From contig JAUIZM010000143.1 in the NCBI GenBank assembly GCA_030848705.1, positions 1 through 64,000 on the forward strand: a stretch of DNA of 64,000 bases. Direction: 5' to 3'. The stretch is from Heracleum sosnowskyi (Eukaryota > Streptophyta > Magnoliopsida > Apiales > Apiaceae). Positions 14,700-27,499 of this stretch are shown piece by piece. The notes under the pieces were generated by a model, which searched no databases, had not been told where the DNA came from, and saw only the letters and a program-made list of their open reading frames with translations. Numbering within the stretch: position 1 is the first letter of the stretch; each line of letters begins with the position of its first letter. The position numbers were made by a program, and so were the translations under genes.

Positions 14700-17530
14700 A
14701 AACTGGTTTCACTGGCATTTTGACACGCTCAAAAAACGAGGTTCCGGACATTTTTCTTCCAATTTTTTTTGTCACGTGCTAAAATGGAGGTACAAAATGG
14801 ACGTACGGACCAAAAAACGCGAAATTTCATTTCCGGAAATGGGTTTTTTCGACCCCCGAAAATGGGAAAAAACCCACTTTTTTGCCCAAAACTGTTTTCA
14901 CTAGCATTTTCACGCGCTCAAAAAATGAGGTTCTGGACATTTTTCTTCCGATTTTTTTGTCACGTGCTAAAATGGAGGTACAAAATGGACGTACGGACCA
15001 AAAAACGCGAAATTTCATTTCCGGAAATGGGTTTTTTCGACCCCCGAAAATGGGAAAAAACCCACTTTTTGGCCCAAAACTGGTTTCACAGGCATTTTCA
15101 CGCGCTCAAAAAACGAGGTTCCGGACATTTTTCTTCCGATTTTTTTTGTCACGTGCTAAAATGGAGGTACAAAATGGACGTACGGACCAAAAAACGCGAA
15201 ATTTCATTTCCGGAAATGGGTTTTTTCGACCCCCGAAAATGGGAAAAAACCCACTTTTTGGCCCAAAACTGGTTTCACTGGCATTTTCACGCGCTCAAAA
15301 AACGAGGTTCCGGACATTTTTCTTCCGATTTGTTTTGTCACGTGCTAAAATGGAGGTACAAAATGGACGTACGGACCAAAAAACGTGAAATTTCATTTCC
15401 GAAAATGGGTTTTTTCGACCCCCGAAAATGGGAAAAACCAACTTTTTGGCCCAAAACTGGTTTCACTGGCATTTTCACGCGCTCAAAAAACGAGGTTCCG
15501 GACATTTTTCTTCCGATTTTTTTTGTCACGTGCTAAAATGGAGGTACAAAATGGACGTACGGACCAAAAAACGCGAAGTTTCATTTCCGGAAATAGGTTT
15601 TTTCGACCCCCGAAAATGGGAAACCCCCCACTTTTTGGCCCAAAACTGGTTTCACTGGCATTTTCACACGCTCAAAAAACGAGGTTCCGGACATTTTTCT
15701 TCCAATTTTTTTTGTCACGTGCTAAAATGGAGGTACAAAATGGACGTACGGACCAAAAAACGCGAAATTTCATTTCCGGAAATGGGTTTTTTTGACCCCC
15801 GAAAATGGGAAAAAACCCACTTTTTTGCCCAAAACTGTTTTCACTAGCATTTTCACGCGCTCAAAAAATGAGGTTCTGGACATTTTTCTTCCGATTTTTT
15901 TGTCACGTGCTAAAATGGAGGTACAAAATGGACGTACGGACCAAAAAACGTGAAATTTCATTTCCGGAAATGGGTTTTTTCGACCCCCGAAAATGGGAAA
16001 AAACCCACTTTTTGGCCCAAAACTGGTTTCACTGGCATTTTCACGCGCTCAAAAAACGAGGTTCCGGACATTTTTCTTCCGATTTTTTTTGTCACGTGCT
16101 AAAATGGAGGTACAAAATGGACGTACGGACCAAAAAACGCGAAATTTCATTTCCGGAAATGGGTTTTTTCGACCCCCGAAAATGGGAAAAAACCCACTTT
16201 TTGGCCCAAAACTGGTTTCACTGGCATTTTCACGCGCTCAAAAAACGAGGTTCCGGACATTTTTCTTCCGATTTGTTTTGTCACGTGCTAAAATGGAGGT
16301 ACAAAATGGACGTACGGACCAAAAAACGTGAAATTTCATTTCCGAAAATGGGTTTTTTCGACCCCCGAAAATGGGAAAAACCAACTTTTTGGCCCAAAAC
16401 TGGTTTCACTGGCATTTTCACGCGCTCAAAAAATGAGGTTCCGGACATTTTTCTTCCGATTTTTTTTGTCACGTGCTAAAATGGAGGTACAAAATGGACG
16501 TACGGACCAAAAAACGCGAAGTTTCATTTCCGGAAATAGGTTTTTTCGACCCCCGAAAATGGGAAAACCCCCACTTTTTGGCCCAAAACTGGTTTCACTG
16601 GCATTTTCACACGCTCAAAAAACGAGGTTCCGGACATTTTTCTTCCAATTTTTTTTGTCACGTGCTAAAATGGAGGTACGAAATGGACGTACGGACCAAA
16701 AAACGCGAAATTTCATTTCCGGAAATGGGTTTTTTCGACCCCCGAAAATGGGAAAAAACCCACTTTTTTGCCCAAAACTGTTTTCACTAGCATTTTCACG
16801 CGCTCAAAAAATGAGGTTCTGGACATTTTTCTTCCGATTTTTTTGTCACGTGCTAAAATGGAGGTACAAAATGGACGTACGGACCAAAAAACGCGAAATT
16901 TCATTTCCGGAAATGGGTTTTTTCGACCCCCGAAAATGGGAAAAAACCCACTTTTTGGCCCAAAACTGGTTTCACTGGCATTTTCACGCGCTCAAAAAAC
17001 GAGGTTCCGGACATTTTTCTTCCGATTTTTTTTGTCACGTGCTAAAATGGAGGTACAAAATGGACGTACGGACCAAAAAACGCGATATTTCATTTCCGGA
17101 AATGGGTTTTTTCGACCCCCGAAAATGGGAAAAAACCCACTTTTTGGCCCAAAACTGGTTTCACTGGCATTTTCACGCGCTCAAAAAACGAGGTTCCGGA
17201 CATTTTTCTTCCGATTTGTTTTGTCACGTGCTAAAATGGAGGTACAAAATGGACGTACGGACCAAAAAACGTGAAATTTCATTTCCGAAAATGGGTTTTT
17301 TCCACCCCCGAAAATGGGAAAAACCAACTTTTTGGCCCAAAACTGGTTTCACTAGCATTTTCACGCGCTCAAAAAACGAGGTTCCGGACATTTTTCTTCC
17401 GATTTTTTTTGTCACGTGCTAAAATGGAGGTACAAAATGGACGTACGGACCAAAAAACGCGAAGTTTCATTTCCGGAAATAGGTTTTTTCGACCCCCGAA
17501 AATGGGAAAAAACCCACTTTTTGGCCCAAA
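14700..17530. repeat. 5-monomer higher-order repeat, period 943 bp
   Basis: Three consecutive copies are offset by 943 bp (five monomers less two bases). The marker GATTTGTTTTGTCACG followed by AACGTGAAATTTC and TTCCGAAAATGGG occurs at about 15330, 16273 and 17216. The partner monomer with TTTTTTGCCCAAAACTG followed by TTTTCACTAGC is also spaced by 943. Isolated single occurrences of the same marker at about 7020 and 11932 suggest where the block was seeded. Confidence 0.85.
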
Positions 17531-17604
17531 ACTAGTTTCACTGGCATTTTCACGCGCTCAAAAAACGAGGTTCCGGACATTTTTCTTCCGATTTTTTTTG
17601 TCAC

Positions 17605-20252
17605 GTGCTAAAATGGAGGTACAAAATGGACGTACGGACCAAAAAACGCGAAATTTCATTTCCGGAAATGGGTTTTTTCGACCCCCGAAAATGGGAAAAA
17701 ACCCACTTTTTGGCCCAAAACTGGTTTCACTGGCATTTTCACGCGCTCAAAAAACGAGGTTCCGGACATTTTTCTTCCGATTTTTTTTTGACACGTGCTA
17801 AAATGGAGGTACAAAATGGACGTACGGACCAAAAAACGCGAAGTTTCATTTCCGGAAATAGGTTTTTTCGACCCCCGAAAATGGGAAAAAACCCACTTTT
17901 TGGCCCAAAACTGGTCTCACTAGCATTTTCACGCGCTCAAAAAACGAGGTTCCGGACATTTTTCTTCCGATTTTTTTTGTCACGTGCTAAAATGGAGGTA
18001 CAAAATGGGCGTACGGACGAAAAAACGCGAAATTTCATTTCCGGAAATGGGTTTTTTCGACCCCCGAAAATGGGAAAAAACCCACTTTTTGGCCCAAAAC
18101 TGGTTTCACTGGCATTTTCACGCGCTCAAAAAACGAGGTTCCGGACATTTTTCTTCCGATTTTTTTTGTAACGTGCTAAAATAGAGGTACAAAATGGACG
18201 TACGGAGCAAAAAACGCGAAATTTCATTTCCGGAAATGGGTTTTTTCGACCCCCGAAAATGGGAAAAAACCCACTTTTTGGCCCAAAACTGGTTTCACTG
18301 GCATTTTCACGCGCTCAAAGAACGAGGTTCCGGACATTTTTCTTCCGATTGTTTTTGTAACGTGCTAAAATGGAGGTACAAAATGGACGTACGGACCAAA
18401 AAACGCGAAATTTCATTTCCGGATATGGGTTTTTTCGACCCCCAAAAATGGGAAAAAACCCACTTTTTTGCCCAAAACTGGTTTCACTGGCATTTTCACG
18501 CGCTCAAAAAACTAGGTTCCGGACATTTTTCTTCCGATTTTTTTTGTCACGTGCTAAAATGGAGGTACAAAATGGACGTACGGACGAAAAAACGCGAAGT
18601 TTCATTTCCGGAAATGGGTTTTTTCGACCCCCGAAAATGGGAAAAAACTCACTTTTTGGCCCAAAACTGGTTTCACTGGCATTTTCACGCGCTCAAAAAA
18701 CGAGGTTCCGGACATTTTTAGTCGGATTTTTTTTGTCACGTGCTAAAATGGAGGTACAAAATGGACGTACGGACCAAAAAACGCGAAGTTTCATTTCCGG
18801 AAATGGGTTTTTTCGACCCCCGAAAATGGGAAAAAACCCACTTTTTGGCCCAAAACTGGTTTAACTGGCATTTTCACGCGCTCAAAAAACGAGGTTCCGG
18901 ACATTTTTAGTCCGATTTTTTTTGTCACGTGCTAAAATGGAGGTACAAAATGGACGTACGGACCAAAAAACGCGAAATTTCATTTCCGGAAATGGGTTGT
19001 TTCGACCCCCGAAAATGGGAAAAAACCCACTTTTTGGCCCAAAACTGGTTTCACTGGCATTTTCACGCGCTCAAAAAACGAGGTTCCGGACATTTTTCTT
19101 CCAATTTTTTTTTGACACGTGCTAAAATGGAGGTACAAAATGGACGTACGGACCAAAAAACGCGAAGTTTCATTTCCGGAAATAGGTTTTTTCGACCCCC
19201 GAAAATGGGAAAAAACCCACTTTTTGGCCCAAAACTGGTCTCACTAGCATTTTCACGCGCTCAAAAAACGAGGTTCCGGACATTTTTCTTCCGATTTTTT
19301 TTGTCACGTGCTAAAATGGAGGTACAAAATGGGCGTACAGACGAAAAAACGCGAAATTTCATTTCCGGAAATGGGTTTTTTCGACCCCCGAAAATGGGAA
19401 AAAACCCACTTTTTGGCCCAAAACTGGTTTCACTGGCATTTTCACGCGCTCAAAAAACGAGGTTCCGGACATTTTTCTTCCGATTTTTTTTGTAACGTGC
19501 TAAAATAGAGGTACAAAATGGACGTACGGAGCAAAAAACGCCAAATTTCATTTCCGGAAATGGGTTTTTTCGACCCCCGAAAATGGGAAAAAACCCACTT
19601 TTTGGCCCAAAACTGGTTTAACTGGCATTTTCACGCGCTCAAAGAACGAGGTTCCGGACATTTTTCTTCCGATTGTTTTTGTAACGTGCTAAAATGGAGG
19701 TACAAAATGGACGTACGGACCAAAAAACGCGAAATTTCATTTCCGGATATGGGTTTTTTCGACCCCCGAAAATGGGAAAAAACCCACTTTTTTGCCCAAA
19801 ACTGGTTTCACTGGCATTTTCACGCGCTCAAAAAACTAGGTTCCGGACATTTTTCTTCCGATTTTTTTTGTCACGTGCTAAAATGGAGGTACAAAATGGA
19901 CGTACGGACCAAAAAACGCGAAGTTTCATTTCCGGAAATGGGTTTTTTCGACCCCCGAAAATGGGAAAAAACTCACTTTTTGGCCCAAAACTGGTTTCAC
20001 TGGCATTTTCACGCGCTCAAAAAACGAGGTTCCGGACATTTTTAGTCGGATTTTTTTTGTCACGTGCTAAAATGGAGGTACAAAATGGACGTACGGACCA
20101 AAAAACGCGAAGTTACATTTCCGGAAATGGGTTTTTTCGACCCCCGAAAATGGGAAAAAACCCACTTTTTGGCCCAAAACTGGTTTCACTGGCATTTTCA
20201 CGCGCTCAAAAAACGAGGTTCCGGACATTTTTAGTCCGATTTTTTTTGTCAC
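17605..20252. repeat. 7-monomer higher-order repeat, period 1,324 bp
   Basis: Two copies are offset by 1,324 bp. Shared markers are a nine-T run followed by GACACGTGC (about 17783 and 19107), ATGGGCGTAC with GACGAAAAAACG (about 18007 and 19331), GTAACGTGCTAAAATAGAGG (about 18168 and 19492) and GATTGTTTTTGTAACG (about 18348 and 19672). Part of the same unit is seen earlier at about 13.27-13.5 kb. The AGTC-type class first appears inside this block. Confidence 0.85.
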
Positions 20253-21760
20253 GTGCTAAAATGGAGGTACAAAATGGACGTACGGACCAAAAAACGCGAA
20301 GTTTCATTTCCGGAAATGGGTTTTTTCGACCCCCGAAAATGGGAAAAAACCCACTTTTTGGCCCAAAACTGGTTTCACTGGCATTTTCACGCGCTCAAAA
20401 AACGAGGTTCCGGACATTTTTAGTCCGATTTTTTATGTCACGTGCTAAAATGGAGGTACAAAATGGACGTACGGACCAAAAAACGCGAAGTTTCATTTCC
20501 GGAAATGGGTTTTTTCGACCCCCGAAAATGGGAAAAAACTCACTTTTTGGCCCAAAACTGGTTTCACTGGCATTTTCACGCGCTCAAAAAACGAGGTTCC
20601 GGACATTTTTAGTCGGATTTTTTTTGTCACGTGCTAAAATGGAGGTACAAAATGGACGTACGGACCAAAAAACGCGAAGTTACATTTCCGGAAATGGGTT
20701 TTTTCGACCCCCGAAAATGGGAAAAAACTCACTTTTTGGCCCAAAACTGGTTTCACTGGCATTTTCACGCGCTCAAAAAACGAGGTTCCGGACATTTTTA
20801 GTCGGATTTTTTTTGTCACGTGCTAAAATGGAGGTACAAAATGGACGTACGGACCAAAAAACGCGAAGTTACATTTCCGGAAATGGGTTTTTTCGACCCC
20901 CGAAAATGGGAAAAAACCCACTTTTTGGCCCAAAACTGGTTTCACTGGCATTTTCACGCGCTCAAAAAACGAGGTTCCGGACATTTTTAGTCCGATTTTT
21001 TTTGTCACGTGCTAAAATGGAGGTACAAAATGGACGTACGGACCAAAAAACGCGAAGTTTCATTTCCGGAAATGGGTTTTTTCGACCCCCGAAAATGGGA
21101 AAAAACCCACTTTTTGGCCCAAAACTGGTTTCACTGGCATTTTCACGCGCTCAAAAAACGAGGTTCCGGACATTTTTAGTCCGATTTTTTATGTCACGTG
21201 CTAAAATGGAGGTACAAAATGGACGTACGGACCAAAAAACGCGAAGTTTCATTTCCGGAAATGGGTTTTTTCGACCCCCGAAAATGGGAAAAAACTCACT
21301 TTTTGGCCCAAAACTGGTTTCACTGGCATTTTCACGCGCTCAAAAAACGAGGTTCCGGACATTTTTAGTCGGATTTTTTTTGTCACGTGCTAAAATGGAG
21401 GTACAAAATGGACGTACGGACCAAAAAACGCGAAGTTACATTTCCGGAAATGGGTTTTTTCGACCCCCGAAAATGGGAAAAAACCCACTTTTTGGCCCAA
21501 AACTGGTTTCACTGGCATTTTCACGCGCTCAAAAAACGAGGTTCCGGACATTTTTAGTCCGATTTTTTTTGTCACGTGCTAAAATGGAGGTACAAAATGG
21601 ACGTACGGACCAAAAAACGCGAAGTTTCATTTCCGGAAATGGGTTTTTTCGACCCCCGAAAATGGGAAAAAACCCACTTTTTGGCCCAAAACTGGTTTCA
21701 CTGGCATTTTCACGCGCTCAAAAAACGAGGTTCCGGACATTTTTAGTCCGATTTTTTATG
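20050..21760. repeat. 3-monomer higher-order repeat, period 567 bp
   Basis: AGTC-class monomers are arranged as a trimer. One has GAAGTTACATTTCC, one ends AGTCCG with eight T, and one ends AGTCCGATTTTTTATGTCACG followed by an AGTCGG monomer. GAAGTTACATT occurs near 20109, 20676, 20865 and 21432, giving spacings of 567, 189 and 567. This implies one extra single-monomer duplication. It is the most homogeneous stretch of the array, which is why frames stay open longest here. Confidence 0.85.
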
Positions 21761-22515
21761 TCACGTGCTAAAATGGAGGTACAAAATGGACGTACGGACC
21801 AAAAAACGCGAAATTTCATTTCCGAAAATGGGTTTTTTCGACCCCCGAAAATGGGAAAAAACCCATTTTTTTGCCCAAAACTGTTTTCACTGGCATTTTC
21901 ACGCGCTCAAAAAACGAGGTTCCGGACATTTTTCTTCCGATTTTTTTTGTCACGTGCTAAAATGGAGGTACAAAATGGACGTACGGACCAAAAAACGCGA
22001 AATTTCATTTCCGGAAATGGGTTTTTTCGACCCCCGAAAATGGGAAAAAACCCACTTTTTGGCCCAAAACTGGTTTCACTGGCATTTTCACGCGCTCAAA
22101 AAATGAGGTTCCGGACATTTTTCTTCCGATTTTTTTTGTCACGTGAAAAAATGGAGGTACAAAATGGACGTACGGACCAAAAAACGCGAAGTTTCATTTC
22201 CGGAAATGGGTTTTTTCGACCCCCGAAAATGAGAAAAAACCCACTTTTTGGCCCAAAACTGGTTTCACTGGCATTTTCACGCGCTCAAAAAACGATGTTC
22301 CGGACATTTTTCTTCCGATTTTTTTTGTCACGTGAAAAAATGGAGGTACAAAATGGACGTACGGACCAAAAAACGCGAAGTTTCATTTCCGAAAATGGGT
22401 TTTTTCGACCCCCGAAAATGGGAAAAAACCCACTTTTTGGCCCAAAACGGGTTTCACTGGCATTTTCACGCGCTCAAAAAACGAGGTTCCGGACATTTTT
22501 CTTCCGATTTTTTTG

Positions 22516-25500
22516 TCACGTGCTAAAATGGAGGTACAAAATGGACGTACGGACCAAAAAACGCGAAGTTTCATTTCCGGAAATGGGTTTTTTCGACCCC
22601 CGAAAATGGTAAAAACCTACTTTTTGGCCCAAAACTGGTTTCACTTGCATTTTCACGCGCTCAAAAACCGAGGTTCCGGACATTTTTAGTCCGATTTTTT
22701 TTGTCACGTGCTAAAATGGAGGTACAAAATTGACGTACGGACCAAAAAACGCGAAGTTTCATTGCCGAAAATGGGTTTTTTCGAACCCCGAAAATGGGAA
22801 AAAACCCACTTTTTGGCCCAAAACTGGTTTCACTGGCATTTTCACGCGCTCAAAAAACGAGGTTCCGGACATTTTTAGTCCGATTTTTTTTGTCACGTGC
22901 TAAAATGGAGGTACAAAATGGACGTACGGACCAAAAAACGCGAAGTTTCATTTCCGGAAATGGGTTTTTTCGACCCCCGAAAATGGGAAAAAACCCACTT
23001 TTTGGCCCAAAACTGGTTTCACTGGCATTTTCACGCGCTCAAAAAACGAGGTTCCGGACATTTTTAGTCCGATTTTTTTTGTCACGTGCTAAAATGGAGG
23101 TACAAAATGGACGTACGGACCAAAAAACGAAAAATTTCATTTCCGGAAATGGGTTTTTTCGACCCCCGAAAATGGGAAAAAACCCACTTTTTTGCCCAAA
23201 ACTGGTTTCACTAGCATTTTCACGCGCTCAAAAAATGAGGTTCCGGACATTTTTCTTCCGATTTTTTTTGTCACGTGCTAAAATGGAGGTACAAAATGGA
23301 CGTACGGACCAAAAAACGCAAAATTTCATTTCCGGAAATGGGTTTTTTTGACCCCCGAAAATGGGAAAAAACCCATTTTTTGGCCCAAAACTGGTTTAAC
23401 TGGCATTTTCACGCGCTCAAAAAACGAGGTTCCGGACATTTTTCTTCCGATTTTTTTTGTCACGTGCTAAAATGGAGGTACAAAATGGACGTACGGACCA
23501 AAAAACGCGAAATTTCATTTCCGGAAATGGGTTTTTTCGACCCCCAAAAATGGGAAAAAACCCACTTTTTGGCCCAAAACTGGTTTCACTGGCATTTTCA
23601 CGCGCTCAAAAAACTAGGTTCCGGACATTTTTCTTCCGATTTTTTTTGTCACGTGCTAAAATGGAGGTACAAAATGGACGTACGGACCAAAAAACGCGAA
23701 GTTTCATTTCCGGAAATCGGTTTTTTCGACCCCCGAAAATGGGAAAAAACCCACTTTTTGGCCCAAAACTGGTTTCACTGGCATTTTCACGCGCTCAAAA
23801 AACGAGGTTCCGGACATTTTTAGTCCGATTTTTTTTGTCACGTGCTAAAATGGAGGTACAAAATGGACGTACGGACCAGAAAACGCGAAGTTTCATTTCA
23901 TGAAATGGGTTTTTTCGACCCCCAAAAATGGGAAAAAACCCACTTTTTGGCCCAAAACTGGTTTCACTGGCATTTTCACGCGCTCAAAAAACGAGGTTCC
24001 GGACATTTTTAGTCCGATTTTTTTTGTCACGTGCTAAAATGGAGGTACAAAATGGACGTACGGACCAAAAAACGCGAAGTTTCATTTCCGGAAATGGGTT
24101 TTTTCGACCCCCGAAAATGGTAAAAACCTACTTTTTGGCCCAAAACTGGTTTCACTTGCATTTTCACGCGCTCAAAAACCGAGGTTCCGGACATTTTTAG
24201 TCCGATTTTTTTTGTCACGTGCTAAAATGGAGGTACAAAATTGACGTACGGACCAAAAAACGCGAAGTTTCATTGCCGGAAATGGGTTTTTTCGAACCCC
24301 GAAAATGGGAAAAAACCCACTTTTTGGCCCAAAACTGGTTTCACTGGCATTTTCACGCGCTCAAAAAACGAGGTTCCGGACATTTTTAGTCCGATTTTTT
24401 TTGTCACGTGCTAAAATGGAGGTACAAAATGGACGTACGGACCAAAAAACGCGAAGTTTCATTTCCGGAAATGGGTTTTTTCGACCCCCGAAAATGGGAA
24501 AAAACCCACTTTTTGGCCCAAAACTGGTTTCACTGGCATTTTCACGCGCTCAAAAAACGAGGTTCCGGACATTTTTAGTCCGATTTTTTTTGTCACGTGC
24601 TAAAATGGAGGTACAAAATGGACGTACGGACCAAAAAACGAAAAATTTCATTTCCGGAAATGGGTTTTTTCGACCCCCGAAAATGGGAAAAAACCCACTT
24701 TTTTGCCCAAAACTGGTTTCACTAGCATTTTCACGCGCTCAAAAAATGAGGTTCCGGACATTTTTCTTCCGATTTTTTTTGTCACGTGCTAAAATGGAGG
24801 TACAAAATGGACGTACGGACCAAAAAACGCAAAATTTCATTTCCGGAAATGGGTTTTTTTGACCCCCGAAAATGGGAAACAACCCATTTTTTGGCCCAAA
24901 ACTGGTTTAACTGGCATTTTCACGCGCTCAAAAAACGAGGTTCCGGACATTTTTCTTCCGATTTTTTTTGTCACGTGCTAAAATGGAGGTACAAAATGGA
25001 CGTACGGACCAAAAAACGCGAAATTTCATTTCCGGAAATGGGTTTTTTCGACCCCCAAAAATGGGAAAAAACCCACTTTTTGGCCCAAAACTGGTTTCAC
25101 TGGCATTTTCACGCGCTCAAAAAAACTAGGTTCCGGACATTTTTCTTCCGATTTTTTTTGTCACGTGCTAAAATGGAGGTACAAAATGGACGTACGGACC
25201 AAAAAACGCGAAGTTTCATTTCCGGAAATCGGTTTTTTCGACCCCCGAAAATGGGAAAAAACCCACTTTTTGGCCCAAAACTGGTTTCACTGGCATTTTC
25301 ACGCGCTCAAAAAACGAGGTTCCGGACATTTTTAGTCCGATTTTTTTTGTCACGTGCTAAAATGGAGGTACAAAATGGACGTACGGACCAGAAAACGCGA
25401 AGTTTCATTTCATGAAATGGGTTTTTTTCGACCCCCAAAAATGGGACAAAACCCACTTTTTGGCCCAAAACTGGTTTCACTGGCATTTTCACGCGCTCAA

Positions 25501-25537
25501 AAAACGAGGTTCCGGACATTTTTAGTCCGATTTTTTT
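22516..25537. repeat. 8-monomer higher-order repeat, period 1,511 bp
   Basis: Two copies are offset by 1,511 bp (eight monomers less one base). Shared markers are AAAATGGTAAAAACCTAC (about 22604 and 24115), ACAAAATTGACGTACGG (about 22725 and 24236), TCATTGCCG (about 22761 and 24272), CGAAAAATTTCATTTCC (about 23127 and 24638) and GGAAATCGGTTTTTTCG (about 23713 and 25225). A partial third copy follows at 26.86-27.75 kb and leads into the inverted fragment. Confidence 0.85.
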
Positions 25538-27499
25538 TGTCACGTGCTAAAATGGAGGTACAAAATGGACGTACGGACCAAAAAACGCGAAGTTTCATTT
25601 CCAGAAATGGGTTTTTTCGACCCCCCGAAAATGGGAAAAAACCCACTTTTTGGCCCAAAACTGGTTTCACTGGCATTTTCACGCGCTCAAAAAACGAGGT
25701 TCCGGACATTTTTAGTCCGATTGTTTTTGTCACGTGCTAAAATGGAGGTACAAAATGGACGTACGGACCAAAAAACGTGAAGTTTCATTACCGGAAATGG
25801 GTTTTTTCGACCCCCGACAATGGGAAAAAACCCACTTTTTGGCCCAAAACAGGTTTCACTGGCATTTTCACGCGCTCAAAAAACTAGGTTCCGGACATTT
25901 TTCTTCCGATTTTTTTTGTCACGTGCTAAAATGGAGGTACAAAATGGACGTACGGACCAAAAAACGCGAAATTTCATTTCCGGAAATGGGTTTTTTCGAC
26001 CCCCGAAAATGGGAAAAAACCCACTTTTTTGCCCAAAACTGGTTTCACTGGCATTTTCACGCGCTCAAAAAACGAGGTTCCGGACATTTTTCTTCCGATT
26101 TTTTTTGTCACGTGCTAAAATGGAGGTACAAAATGGACGTACGGACCAAAAAACGCAAAATTTCATTTCCGGAAATGGGTTTTTTCGACCCCCGAAAATG
26201 GGAAAAAACCCATTTTTTGGCCCAAAACTGGTTTAACTGGCATTTTCACGCGCTCAAAAAACGAGGTTCCGGACATTTTTCTTCCGATTGTTTTTGTCAC
26301 GTGCTAAAATGGAGGTACAAAATGGACGTACGGACCAAAAAACGCGAAATTTCATTTCCGGAAATGGGTTTTTTCGACCCCCGAAAATGGGAAAAAACCC
26401 ACTTTTTGGCCCAAAACTGGTTTCACTGGCATTTTCACGCGCTCAAAAAACTATGTTCCGGACATTTTTCTTCCGATTTTTTTTGTCACGTGCTAAAATG
26501 GAGGTACAAAATGGACGTACGGACCAAAAAACGCGAAGTTTCATTTCCGGAAATGGGTTTTTTCGACCCCCGAAAATGGGAAAAAACCCACTTTTTGGCC
26601 CAAAACTGGTTTCACTGGCATTTTCACGCGCTCAAAAAACGAGGTTCCGGACATTTTTAGTCCGATTTTTTTTGTCACGTGCTAAAATGGAGGTACAAAA
26701 TGGACGTACGGACCAAAAAACGCAAAGTTTCATTTCCGGAAATGGGTTTTTTCGACCCCCAAAAATGGGAAAAAACCCACTTTTTGGCCCAAAACTGGTT
26801 TCACTGGCATTTTCACGCGCTCAAAAAACGAGGTTCCGGACATTTTTAGTCCGATTTTTTTGTCACGTGCTAAAATGGAGGTACAAAATGGACGTACGGA
26901 CCAAAAAACGCGAAGTTTCATTTCCGGAAATGGGTTTTTTCGACCCCCGAAAATGGGAAAAAACCCACTTTTTGGCCCAAAACTGGTTTCACTGGCATTT
27001 TCACGCGCTCAAAAAACGAGGTTCCGGACATTTTTAGTCCGATTTTTTTTGTCACGTGCTAAAATGGAGGTACAAAATGGACGTACGGACCAAAAAACGA
27101 AAAATTTCATTTCCGGAAATGGGTTTTTTCGACCCCCGAAAATGGGAAAAAACCCACTTTTTTGCCCAAAACTGGTTTCACTAGCATTTTCACGCGCTCA
27201 AAAAATGAGGTTCCGGACATTTTTCTTCCGATTTTTTTTGTCACGTGCTAAAATGGAGGTACAAAATGGACGTACGGACCAAAAAACGCAAAATTTCATT
27301 TCCGGAAATGGGTTTTTTTGACCCCCGAAAATGGGAAAAAACCCATTTTTTGGCCCAAAACTGGTTTAACTGGCATTTTCACGCGCTCAAAAAACGAGGT
27401 TCCGGACATTTTTCTTCCGATTTTTTTTGTCACGTGCTAAAATGGAGGTACAAAATGGACGTACGGACCAAAAAACGCGAAATTTCATTTCCGGAAATG

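Noticed and set aside
19694..22612. 972-codon open frame, and many 60-640-codon frames across the satellite
   Set aside because: The same 63-residue unit repeats with the satellite period, other frames and the minus strand are also open, and there is no start context, intron structure or non-repetitive domain. It follows from 189 being a multiple of three.
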